A stretch of 64,000 nt of DNA from an uncultured Kiloniellaceae bacterium (GTDB lineage: Bacteria > Pseudomonadota > Alphaproteobacteria > Kiloniellales > Kiloniellaceae). The notes below the pieces were generated by a model, which had not been told where the DNA came from, did not search any database, and saw nothing but the letters and a program-made list of their open reading frames with translations. A program made the translations under genes and the position numbers. This document shows positions 1 through 7,647 of this stretch, piece by piece (positions within the stretch are counted from its first letter, which is position 1; each line of letters starts with the position of its first letter). The stretch covers positions 248,001 to 312,000 of the forward strand of contig CANMQP010000013.1 of the NCBI GenBank assembly GCA_947500035.1, in the 5' to 3' direction.

Positions 1-1254
1 CATGACAGTGACATCGAAGAGACTGCCACGAGAGGCATAGGCCGCCACGAAGGAGGTCAGAAATATAATGGGATAGAGAACTTTCACGGGGATACGGGTG
101 ATGAAGCGCCCGACGAAAGCCGCGCCGTAATAGCCGATCACGCCATAGAGCGCGATCCCGATCAGGCCGCAGGCGAAAAGGGCGTAGACCAGATCCCGGG
201 AGGTAATGAAGAGCGTGGGACCGATCTGGATTCCGTGGATCAGGAACACGCCGACCAGGATCGCGCCGATGGTGGAACCGGGGATACCCAGCGTCAAGAG
301 CGGCGCCATGGAGGGCCCGGAGACCGCGTTGTTCGCCGCCTCCGGCGCGGCAATCCCCTCAAGCGCGCCCTTGCCCCAGAGCTCGGGATTCCTGGCGCGG
401 CGCTTGCCTTCACCATACGCGACAAAAGCAGCAATTGCGGAGCCCAGACCAGGCAGCATGCCGATAAAGGCACCGATGAAAGAGGAGCGGATGACATGGG
501 GCAGGCAGGGCTTGTATTCACGCCAGCTGAGCGCGTTTTGCGACTTTTTATCCGCACCCTCCCCGGTGACCTCAATCTGCCGGACAGTCTGCCCCAGCTG
601 CGTGAAGACTTCGCCGAGCACGAAAATACCGATCATGAGCGGGACGAGGTTGATCCCGTTCGTCAGATCGAAACTGCCGAAGGTAAAGCGTCCCTCTGAA
701 CTGATCGGATCGAGACCGACCATCGCAATCAGGATTCCAAGCGCCGCGCTGGCAAGTCCGCGGGTGATGGATTTCCCAATGACCGATCCGATAACGATGA
801 AGGCAGCCACATAGATGGCAAAGAGTTCCGGCGGACCGAGCTTCAGGGCAATCGCGGCTATGACTCCGACCCCGGCGATCAGCAGGATCTCACCAATAAA
901 GTCACCTATAACGGATGAGAGGGTCGCGACCTTCATGGCCTTAGAGGCCTGTCCTTTACGCGCGAGCGGATAGCCATCGATCTGGGTCGCCGCGGAGGCC
1001 GCTGTGCCTGGAGTATTAAAGAGGATCGCGGCAATGGATCCGCCGTAACGCCCCGACTTGCCGATCACATAGAGGAACGCGAGTGCGGCAAGCGGATCCA
1101 TGTAGAGTGTGACCGGCAGGAGCATGGCGATGGCCGCCGAGGCGGTCAGACCGGGGATCGCGCCGACGATCATGCCCACGATCGCGGCAGCGAAAACCCA
1201 AAGCAAAAGTACCGGATCGGTAAGGACCGAGGCGAGGCCTGCGAAGATCTCCAT
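1..1254 (-). CDS. tctA: Tripartite tricarboxylate transporter large permease, TctA family (3' end outside the window)
   Basis: This is the large inner-membrane permease subunit of a TTT-family solute:cation symporter. Reading the minus strand from the ATG at 1254 gives a hydrophobic protein. Its first ~150 residues carry the family hallmarks: an early helix with GAIPGLTAS, then GKSGRYGGSIAAILFNTPGT, the substrate and ion binding loop of TctA. The frame stays open to the window edge, so about 418 codons are seen of a usual ~500. The start lies 6 bases downstream of the tctB stop, giving the order tctC-tctB-tctA on one transcript. TTT systems import carboxylates with a periplasmic binding protein. 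The neighbouring enamidase-like gene suggests a cyclic or aromatic carboxylate, but that is inference. Family assignment is secure and the substrate is unknown. Confidence 0.93.
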   Translation of the reverse strand, partial: MEIFAGLASVLTDPVLLLWVFAAAIVGMIVGAIPGLTASAAIAMLLPVTLYMDPLAALAFLYVIGKSGRYGGSIAAILFNTPGTAASAATQIDGYPLARKGQASKAMKVATLSSVIGDFIGEILLIAGVGVIAAIALKLGPPELFAIYVAAFIVIGSVIGKSITRGLASAALGILIAMVGLDPISSEGRFTFGSFDLTNGINLVPLMIGIFVLGEVFTQLGQTVRQIEVTGEGADKKSQNALSWREYKPCLPHVIRSSFIGAFIGMLPGLGSAIAAFVAYGEGKRRARNPELWGKGALEGIAAPEAANNAVSGPSMAPLLTLGIPGSTIGAILVGVFLIHGIQIGPTLFITSRDLVYALFACGLIGIALYGVIGYYGAAFVGRFITRIPVKVLYPIIFLTSFVAAYASRGSLFDVTVM

Positions 1255-1260
1255 GACCTG

Positions 1261-1728
1261 CTATCCCGCGAACACGTCGAGAAGATCGAACCAGTCCCCA
1301 AGAGGCGGAAAGACCCCGAGCGCTTCGAAGAAAAGCAGGTGATAAATCGCCGGACAGAGAATGGCCGCGGCAGCAAGGCCTATCCGCTTGCGGATACCGA
1401 AGAGCCAAAGCGCCAGAGGCGCGGCAACCGCAGTGCTAAGCAGATAGCCGAAGCGGCCGATCAGCCAAATGTAAGCGATCGAGACAATCAGCAAGGCAAT
1501 GACGCGCAGAGTGGCCTGGTGCTCCGGCGTGCGCGCCTGTGTGGGGCGGGCGAAGCATTCAACGGCGCCGCACATCACAACGGCAAGCGATCCCACGAGC
1601 GGGAAGATGCGCGCGCCCCAGCCGCCGTCCGGATCCGGCGCGATCTGGAAGCTCGCTGCCGTGGCCGCAAGACCGAAAAGCAGCAAAGCGAGACCGACCG
1701 GCGACGGTCTATGTATTCGGCTGATCAC
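1261..1728 (-). CDS. tctB: Tripartite tricarboxylate transporter small permease, TctB family
   Basis: This is the small four-helix membrane subunit of the TTT transporter. The 155-residue product is of usual TctB length. It has an N-terminal helix (about residues 10-26), a second at about 43-57, and two close hydrophobic segments at about 75-90 and 98-135. TctB proteins are poorly conserved in sequence, so the call rests on size, topology and position between tctC and tctA. It starts 5 bases downstream of the tctC stop, so translational coupling is likely. Confidence 0.88.
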   Translation of the reverse strand: MISRIHRPSPVGLALLLFGLAATAASFQIAPDPDGGWGARIFPLVGSLAVVMCGAVECFARPTQARTPEHQATLRVIALLIVSIAYIWLIGRFGYLLSTAVAAPLALWLFGIRKRIGLAAAAILCPAIYHLLFFEALGVFPPLGDWFDLLDVFAG

Positions 1729-1733
1729 GCCGG

Positions 1734-2699
1734 TCAGTTCGACGACTTGAGCGATGCGATGATCGGCGCGGCATCCTCTTGCATTTTCATCAGGCGCGCC
1801 TTGGCCTCCGCACCGGGTAGAAACGCCGGCGTATTGCCGCGTTCCGCCATGATCTCCGCGAAGGCGGGCAGTTGCGCGATCTCCTGCAACATCTTTTCCA
1901 TGCCCGAGAGAATATCAGGCTCGACGCCCTTCGGTGCAAAAAGAACGATCGGGGAAGATACCTCCGCAATCTCGAAGCCCTGCTCAGGCAGGGTTGGGAT
2001 GTCGGCCTTAATGGCATCGCGGGTCATGGCATTCAAACCAAGGACCCGGAGTTGATCCTCGAAACCCGCGGCCTGCTGAATGCCGGTGAAGGCAAAGTCC
2101 ACCTGCTCACCGATTATGGCCGCGCGCACGCCCGCGCCGCCCTTGAAGGGAACATCGACCGCCTCGATGCCATTTGCGGCCAGAAAACCCTGTCCGGCAA
2201 CATGATGTATGCCGCCCCGCCCCGTATGCGCCCAGCGCAACTTACCCGGATTGGCCCGGGCAGCGGCAACGAAGTCTGCCGCCGATCCGTAGGGACTGTT
2301 CGCCGGTACGAAGAGAGACGTGGTCAGGTTCCCGATCTGGCCAATGATCTCGAAGCTGTCGAAGGGATTGACGTCCGTCCCGCGCAGCATGGATGTCAGC
2401 AAGAAGGATCCCGCCGAGGTCAGCATCACCGTATTGCCGTCGGGCCGGGCAGCGGCAGCCTCGGTCGCGCCGGTGATCCCTGACGAACCGGGCTTGTTGA
2501 CGATAACCAAAGGGACCGGGACCAGATCTCCGGAAACGGACGCCATCGCCCGTGCAAAGCTGTCGGTGCCGCCGCCGGCCTTGTAAGGCAGAATGATGTT
2601 GATCGGCCGCCGGGGCGACCAGTCCGCAAAAACCGGCGATGACGTAAGCGCCATCGCAGAGGCTGCGCCAGCCCATTGCAGAAAATTTCTGCGGTCCAT
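1734..2699 (-). CDS. tctC: Periplasmic tricarboxylate-type solute-binding protein, TctC/Bug family
   Basis: This is the periplasmic receptor of the TTT transporter. The 321-residue protein opens with MDRRNFLQWAGAA, a twin-arginine-like signal (RR-N-F-L) with a hydrophobic stretch and a likely cleavage after VFA near residue 25. The Bug-family fold follows: PINIILPYKAGGGTDSFAR near residue 33, then NKPGSSGITG near 70, the loop that holds the ligand carboxylate through backbone contacts. It is the first gene of tctCBA and diverges from a LysR gene 119 bases away, which probably controls it. The ligand cannot be read from sequence. Confidence 0.92.
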   Translation of the reverse strand: MDRRNFLQWAGAASAMALTSSPVFADWSPRRPINIILPYKAGGGTDSFARAMASVSGDLVPVPLVIVNKPGSSGITGATEAAAARPDGNTVMLTSAGSFLLTSMLRGTDVNPFDSFEIIGQIGNLTTSLFVPANSPYGSAADFVAAARANPGKLRWAHTGRGGIHHVAGQGFLAANGIEAVDVPFKGGAGVRAAIIGEQVDFAFTGIQQAAGFEDQLRVLGLNAMTRDAIKADIPTLPEQGFEIAEVSSPIVLFAPKGVEPDILSGMEKMLQEIAQLPAFAEIMAERGNTPAFLPGAEAKARLMKMQEDAAPIIASLKSSN

Positions 2700-2770
2700 T
2701 TTTGCCCTCCCTAAAGTTCTTCCCCGGTTCTGCGACCGGTGATCTTGGAGATTCTTAGTCGACTTCTTTT

Positions 2771-2820
2771 CATCAGGAAATTAGAATTATTCGATTCATA
2801 TATCAGAAAATTGGAATTAT
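2771..2820. promoter_or_regulatory. Direct repeat in the tctC/LysR divergent promoter
   Basis: Two 20-bp near-copies, 2771-2790 and 2801-2820, differ at three positions and lie exactly 30 bp apart, about three helical turns. The shared core is ATCAG(G/A)AAATT(A/G)GAATTA. The second copy runs into the ATG of the LysR gene, which has no convincing Shine-Dalgarno sequence. In-phase duplication in the only intergenic space between a LysR gene and its divergent target fits an operator pair. This is unproven. Confidence 0.5.
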
Positions 2821-3733
2821 GAACCTCAAGAGCCTGCGTATCTTCGTCAACGTGATGGAGGAAGGCACCCTGGCCAGAGCGGCCGCCCGACTAAACCTCA
2901 GCCAGCCGGCGGCCAGCAGATTGCTGGGTCTGCTGGAAGACGAGCAGGGTGTTTTTCTCTTCAGCCGGACGCGCAAGCGTTTGGAGCCGACCCCCGAAGC
3001 AGAGGCCTTCTATCCCGAGGCCCTGCGCATTCTGGCGTCAATCGACGAGATCCCCTCTTTTTTCGATCAGGTCCGCAAAGGCGACATGCCCTTGCGTATC
3101 ATTTGCCATCCAAGGATCGTAAACGGCCTGGTGCTTCCGGCCATGGCCAGGCTCAGCAAGCGTTTGCCGGATCTCAGAATGAAGCTGGAAATCCACCCGC
3201 GCCGCGATCTCGGACGGCGGATCATGCACGACCTCTTCGATGTCGGCATCTCGACTCTGCCCCTGCCGGTCGAGAGCCTGACGCCGCGCCATCTGCATAC
3301 GACAAAGCTGCACGTGCTGCTGCCCAAGGGACACAGACTCGCGGCTCGGGCGAGCCTGAAGACGAAAGATCTGACAGGGGAGACCTACGTCGCCCTGGAC
3401 AGCAACACGGTCATCCGCCAGATCGTCGACGCCGAGCTGACCAGCAAGGGAGTTGAATTGCCGGTCGGACACGAGGTTTCAGCAGGTGCCGCAGCCTACC
3501 GACTGGTTAAGAACGGACTGGGGTTTACCTTTGCCGATCCGATCGCCCTGGACCCGGAACTGGACAATGGCGTGGTGCTGGTGCCCTGGAAGCCGGACAC
3601 CGAGGTCAGGATCGGTTACTTCCTATCCCGCGCATCCCACCGTAAGGACAGGGTAGACGCCCTGATCGAATGCCTGGAGAGCGTCTGCTCAGCGCGGATG
3701 AAGCAGTTCGGAATGAACCCCGGCAAGTCCTGA
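2819..3733 (+). CDS. LysR-family transcriptional regulator
   Basis: The 304-residue product has a LysR winged helix-turn-helix at residues 1-60 (LKSLRIFVNVMEEGTLARAA, then LNLSQPAASRLLGLLE) and a periplasmic-binding-fold effector domain from about 90 to 295. It diverges from tctCBA and converges on the enamidase-like gene, ending only 8 bases from that gene's stop. It most likely senses the transported or degraded compound. The repeat ending at its start codon suggests autoregulation. Confidence 0.92.
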   Translation: MNLKSLRIFVNVMEEGTLARAAARLNLSQPAASRLLGLLEDEQGVFLFSRTRKRLEPTPEAEAFYPEALRILASIDEIPSFFDQVRKGDMPLRIICHPRIVNGLVLPAMARLSKRLPDLRMKLEIHPRRDLGRRIMHDLFDVGISTLPLPVESLTPRHLHTTKLHVLLPKGHRLAARASLKTKDLTGETYVALDSNTVIRQIVDAELTSKGVELPVGHEVSAGAAAYRLVKNGLGFTFADPIALDPELDNGVVLVPWKPDTEVRIGYFLSRASHRKDRVDALIECLESVCSARMKQFGMNPGKS

Positions 3734-3741
3734 AGATCGCC

Positions 3742-4914
3742 CTAGACAATCTCCGGCAGGGTGGTTGCGGGCGGGGTGTTGCGGCTGCGCTGGCTGCGCA
3801 CGACCCCATCGATGACGGTCATGCCGATGCCCGGCAGATTGCCCTGCTCGACCGATTCCAGAATGGTCTTGCCGGGCGCGTGCTGGGCCCGGTCCATAAT
3901 GACGAAATCCGCGGACTTGCCGACTTCGATCAGGCCGCAGTCGAGTTCGCGCATGCGCGCGGTGTTGCCGGTGGCAAAGCAGAAGGCGGTCTCCGCAGGG
4001 ACATCGCCCAGGCTTGAAAGCATGGCGATCATGCGCAGGATCCCGAGCGGCTGTACACCCGATCCCGCCGGTGCGTCGGTACCCAGAATCACCCGTTCGA
4101 CCTGCTCCAGCTCCCGCGCCGTGCGCATGGCCAGCAGCGCCGAGCGCTCGTTGCCGTTGTGGACCAGCTCGATACCACGGGAACACTGTTCACAAAGACA
4201 GACGATCTGGTCGTCGGGCAGCGCGGTATGGCCGCCGTTGATGTGGCCGATGATGTCGGCATCCGCTTCCAAAACCACGTCCTTATCGATCAGGCCGGAG
4301 CCGGGGATGGAAGGACCACCGGTATGGATCGTGCTCTGGATGCCGTACTTGCGCGCCCAGGCCACCATTTCCTTGGCGCGGTCACCGGCTTTTACGCTGC
4401 CCAGGCCGACCTCGCCGAGCAGCTTTACGCCGGCTTCGGAGAGTTGTTTGAAATCCTCTTCTTCCATGCCCTCTTCGATGACGGGAGCCCCAGCATGGAC
4501 CTTCACGCCGGAGGGGCGGAAATTCTCGTACCAGCGCTGGGAAGCAATCGCCATGGCCTTCAGGCCGACAATGTCCTTGGGACGGCCGGGCAGATGCACT
4601 TCACCCGCCGAAATCATGGAGGTCACACCGCCGTGCAGGCAACTATCGATCCAGTTGATCTGCTGCTGGCGCGGGGTGTAGTCGCCGATGACCGGATGCA
4701 CGTGGCTGTCGATCAGACCGGGGGAGAGGGTCGTACCCTTGGCGTCCACCACCACATCGGCCTGATCGCACTCGACATCGGCTTCCTTGCCGAAAGCCGT
4801 GATCCGGCCGTCGACAGCGATGACAGTATCCGCGTCCAGGATCGGTTTCTCGAGCGCGCCGCTCAAGAGCAGGCCGATGTTTTTGATGACAAGCTTGTTC
4901 CCGGTCTCCACCAC
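3742..4914 (-). CDS. Enamidase-like metal-dependent amidohydrolase
   Basis: This is an amidohydrolase-superfamily enzyme whose closest characterised relative, in my judgement, is the Eubacterium barkeri enamidase, which opens 6-oxo-1,4,5,6-tetrahydronicotinate to 2-formylglutarate. Shared landmarks include the N-terminal KNIG, the metal motif DSHVHP (about residues 69-74 from the chosen start), HGGVTSMISAG, PGRPKD, GEVGLG, HTGG..IPGSG, DAPAGSG and the C-terminal RNTPPA. I place the start at the GTG at 4914, preceded by GGGGA seven bases upstream. The longer frame to 5019 adds a poorly conserved extension. The resulting 390 residues match the family (about 385). It is next to a carboxylate transporter, so ring opening of an imported N-heterocyclic acid is plausible. 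Substrate identity is inferred only. Confidence 0.82.
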   Translation of the reverse strand: MVETGNKLVIKNIGLLLSGALEKPILDADTVIAVDGRITAFGKEADVECDQADVVVDAKGTTLSPGLIDSHVHPVIGDYTPRQQQINWIDSCLHGGVTSMISAGEVHLPGRPKDIVGLKAMAIASQRWYENFRPSGVKVHAGAPVIEEGMEEEDFKQLSEAGVKLLGEVGLGSVKAGDRAKEMVAWARKYGIQSTIHTGGPSIPGSGLIDKDVVLEADADIIGHINGGHTALPDDQIVCLCEQCSRGIELVHNGNERSALLAMRTARELEQVERVILGTDAPAGSGVQPLGILRMIAMLSSLGDVPAETAFCFATGNTARMRELDCGLIEVGKSADFVIMDRAQHAPGKTILESVEQGNLPGIGMTVIDGVVRSQRSRNTPPATTLPEIV

Positions 4915-5069
4915 GTGATTTTCCCCGCATTGCTCTTTGTCGTCGACTTTGTGTTTGCAAGCAGGGTGATAGACGCAGAAAGAAAGCGCAAGGGGAATAG
5001 CGGCTTGAAGCCAATCCACAGACCGCCCGGACAGGCCCTGAATCAGGGCGCTCCGGGTCTCACATCGGG

Positions 5070-7430
5070 CTAGGCGGCTCTGGCGCCGGATAGACCAAGA
5101 AAGCGGCGGACGATGTCTTTGGCCGTGTCATCAAGGTCGAAGCGCAGATGTACGCCTGAGGGCGATGCCGTGATCACCGACGCAGGCAACTCAGCACTCA
5201 GACCTTCAACGAAGACAGTCACGCGGGTATCGGCCTCGACACCGTTCAGTCCTTCCAGGCGCGCGCCGCCGACAGACATATTGACCATCTTGCAGTTCTG
5301 TGCGGCGCCGTTCGCGGCCACCTGGCAGTTCCAGTTGCCGTCGACCCGTTCGTCCTGCCGCCGGTTCCCGGATTCCCGCAGCTCGGCCATGATGGCGTCC
5401 ATGCGTTTATCCAGGTGTTCGACGTTGGTGGAGGTGGATTCCGCGTTCTCCATCACACTGCCGGAGTGACTGCGCACCTGATCGGTTTCGCTGGCGACAT
5501 CCGCGATCTGGGTCGAGACCTCGCTCATATGCTGCACCGAGGACTGAACGCTGGCGCTGATCTCCTGTGTCGCCTGGCTCTGCTGTCCGATGCCTTCGTT
5601 GATCGCCTCGGAGATCTCGTTGATCTGCTTGATGGTGCCGCTGATCGAGCGGATCGCTTCAACCGCTCCTTCCGTTTCGCTGCGGATCCCGCCGATCTGC
5701 GTAGAGATTTCCTCGGTCGCCTTGGCGGTCTGATTGGCCAGGTTCTTGACCTCCGCCGCGACCACTGCAAAACCCTTGCCCATCTCGCCCGCCCGGGCCG
5801 CCTCGATGGTGGCGTTGAGCGCCAGAAGGTTGGTTTGCTCCGCGATATCCTGGATCATACTGATCACATCACCGATCTTTTCAGCCGCTTCCGCCAGCCC
5901 GCCGACCGTCTGGTCCGTGCGTTCAGCTTCTTCCGCCGCAGACTGCGCGATGCTGGAGGACTGTTCGACCTGGCGTGTGATCTCGCCGATCGAGGCGGAG
6001 AGTTCCTCCGCCGCGGAGGCGACGGTCTGGATCGAGCCGCTCACCTGATCCGCGCCGGCGGCAACGGTTGCGGTGCGGTCACCCAGCCGGCTGATCACAC
6101 CGTTCATATCGGTCGTGCTGCCCTTCATGCTCTCGGCCTGCACGTTGATGTCCGTGACCGCCGCCTTGACTTCCTTGTTCAGTTCGTCGGCGATCTCATT
6201 GAGCTTCTCTTTCAGCTCCTGCTCCTGCCGAACCTGGCGCTCCTGCTCGGCGATTTTCAAACGCTCGACCTCGCTCAGGTTTTCCTTGAAAACAAGAAGC
6301 GTTCTGGCCATCTCACCAACTTCATCCGTCTGCTCCGTCCCTTCGATTTCGCTAGTCAGATCGCCGCTGGCGAGGGCCGCCATGGATACAGTCACGCGGC
6401 CGATCGGTCGGGTGACACTCCGAACCATCACGATAACGACCAGGGCGGTCACAAGCAGCAATCCCAGGGTCAAGAATGCAGCGAAATAAAGCTCGCTTTG
6501 GGCATCGTCTTTCAAGGTCGTGGCGAGTGCACGCAGGTCGTTGGCGAGCCGATCCTCGACTCTTTTCATAAGATCAATTTTTTCCGTGATCCGGTCGAAC
6601 CAGTAACCGCCTTCTATTCCCTCCAGCTCCCCGCCGAATGCGCTCGCGATGGCGATGTCGCGCATCCGCTGCACATCTGCTACGGCTTCACCTGCAACGG
6701 TATCCTCGTAGAAGGCATACTGCGCCGATGATGCAAAGAGATGGAAACTGTCGAGAAAAGCCTTCTGCTGCGCAATCAGCGCCACGAAGCGCTCATGCAC
6801 GACCGGGCTGAAACTGCCCTTGCCGAAACCGGCGGCGCCCATGGCCCGCTCGACACCGGCACGCTCCTTGGCCTGAAGAAGATTGATGTAAGCCATTGAA
6901 GCACGCGTGATTTCAACGTCCGAACTCAACAACGCCAGGTCGGAAACCACATGTAGCAGCGCCCGGATCGTTCCGGTGTAGTACTTTGCCATATCGGGCA
7001 CGCCGAAGCTCAGGTCACTGACCGAATTCCGCTTCACATCCAGTTCGGCCACTCGAGCTCTGACGGCGTTAACTTCCTCTGCAAAGCTCTTGCCGAAGCT
7101 TTCGGTATCAAAGGCATCCAGGATTTCGTCGAACCGGGTGCGGACAGCGTCGGTTGCCTTGCGCTGTGCCGTCAGGCGGGCGTCGAACTTGGCGCCGCCC
7201 TTGGAGGCGATAAAGCCCGCCGAATTGCCGCGTTCTTTTTGAAGTTCGTGCACCAGCGCACTGATATCAGGTGCGATCTGAGCGAGGCTCTGTAGCTTCG
7301 ACAGCTCAGACGAACTGCGGCTTTGGTTCAAGACCATGATACCGGCAAACACCAGGAGCCCCAGGATCGGAAGCAGGAGCGCAAGAGCCAGACGGCTGCG
7401 GATTTTGATGTTGTTCAAAAATCCAAGCAT
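5070..7430 (-). CDS. Chemoreceptor with NIT sensor, HAMP, MCP signalling and C-terminal PilZ domains
   Basis: This is a membrane chemoreceptor of 786 residues. TM1 is at about 12-33, a periplasmic helical NIT-type sensor at 50-310 (with [12 protein letters not shown] near 62-73, typical of nitrate/nitrite-sensing domains), TM2 at 315-337, HAMP at 338-390, and a long coiled coil with the hairpin tip [20 protein letters not shown] at 531-550. A PilZ domain at about 689-778 has the c-di-GMP motif RRQDER followed by NMSVGG. Such a receptor would couple taxis to cyclic di-GMP, as known for Azospirillum Tlp1. The signalling part is almost the same as in the next gene, while the sensor is unrelated. 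The start has GAGG nine to ten bases upstream. Confidence 0.93.
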   Translation of the reverse strand: MLGFLNNIKIRSRLALALLLPILGLLVFAGIMVLNQSRSSSELSKLQSLAQIAPDISALVHELQKERGNSAGFIASKGGAKFDARLTAQRKATDAVRTRFDEILDAFDTESFGKSFAEEVNAVRARVAELDVKRNSVSDLSFGVPDMAKYYTGTIRALLHVVSDLALLSSDVEITRASMAYINLLQAKERAGVERAMGAAGFGKGSFSPVVHERFVALIAQQKAFLDSFHLFASSAQYAFYEDTVAGEAVADVQRMRDIAIASAFGGELEGIEGGYWFDRITEKIDLMKRVEDRLANDLRALATTLKDDAQSELYFAAFLTLGLLLVTALVVIVMVRSVTRPIGRVTVSMAALASGDLTSEIEGTEQTDEVGEMARTLLVFKENLSEVERLKIAEQERQVRQEQELKEKLNEIADELNKEVKAAVTDINVQAESMKGSTTDMNGVISRLGDRTATVAAGADQVSGSIQTVASAAEELSASIGEITRQVEQSSSIAQSAAEEAERTDQTVGGLAEAAEKIGDVISMIQDIAEQTNLLALNATIEAARAGEMGKGFAVVAAEVKNLANQTAKATEEISTQIGGIRSETEGAVEAIRSISGTIKQINEISEAINEGIGQQSQATQEISASVQSSVQHMSEVSTQIADVASETDQVRSHSGSVMENAESTSTNVEHLDKRMDAIMAELRESGNRRQDERVDGNWNCQVAANGAAQNCKMVNMSVGGARLEGLNGVEADTRVTVFVEGLSAELPASVITASPSGVHLRFDLDDTAKDIVRRFLGLSGARAA
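5342..6275 (-). repeat. 934-bp near-identical receptor module, copy 1 (pairs with 7923-8856)
   Basis: This segment, covering the cytoplasmic coiled coil up to the PilZ start of the first receptor, matches 7923-8856 in the same orientation at a fixed offset of 2581 bp. The outer thirds are almost identical, with about three differences in the first 300 bp. The middle (about 5641-6000) carries many silent differences. That pattern points to gene conversion rather than one recent duplication. As a direct repeat it could delete 2.6 kb by recombination and leave a chimeric receptor. Confidence 0.85.
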
Positions 7431-7647
7431 GTTCTTTTCAACCTCAGCGGATTACACAGGGGTGTCAAATAACCATTTCTAGTTGTTTGAACACATCATA
7501 GTAACTCCCGTCCAATGAAGACAAAGTAAACTGAGTATTTAGGCCGTGAAATTACACAGCAAATACTATCAGCCTGGAGTCCCGGATTTATACTTAGAGT
7601 AGAATCCGGGCCTACCCATAAGCAATTCATTGGAACAGCCGTCAGAC

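Noticed and set aside
5415-6731. 438-codon plus-strand frame opposite the first receptor
   Set aside because: The equivalent frame recurs opposite the other receptors only because the coding strand is conserved there; the composition is leucine- and arginine-rich noise.
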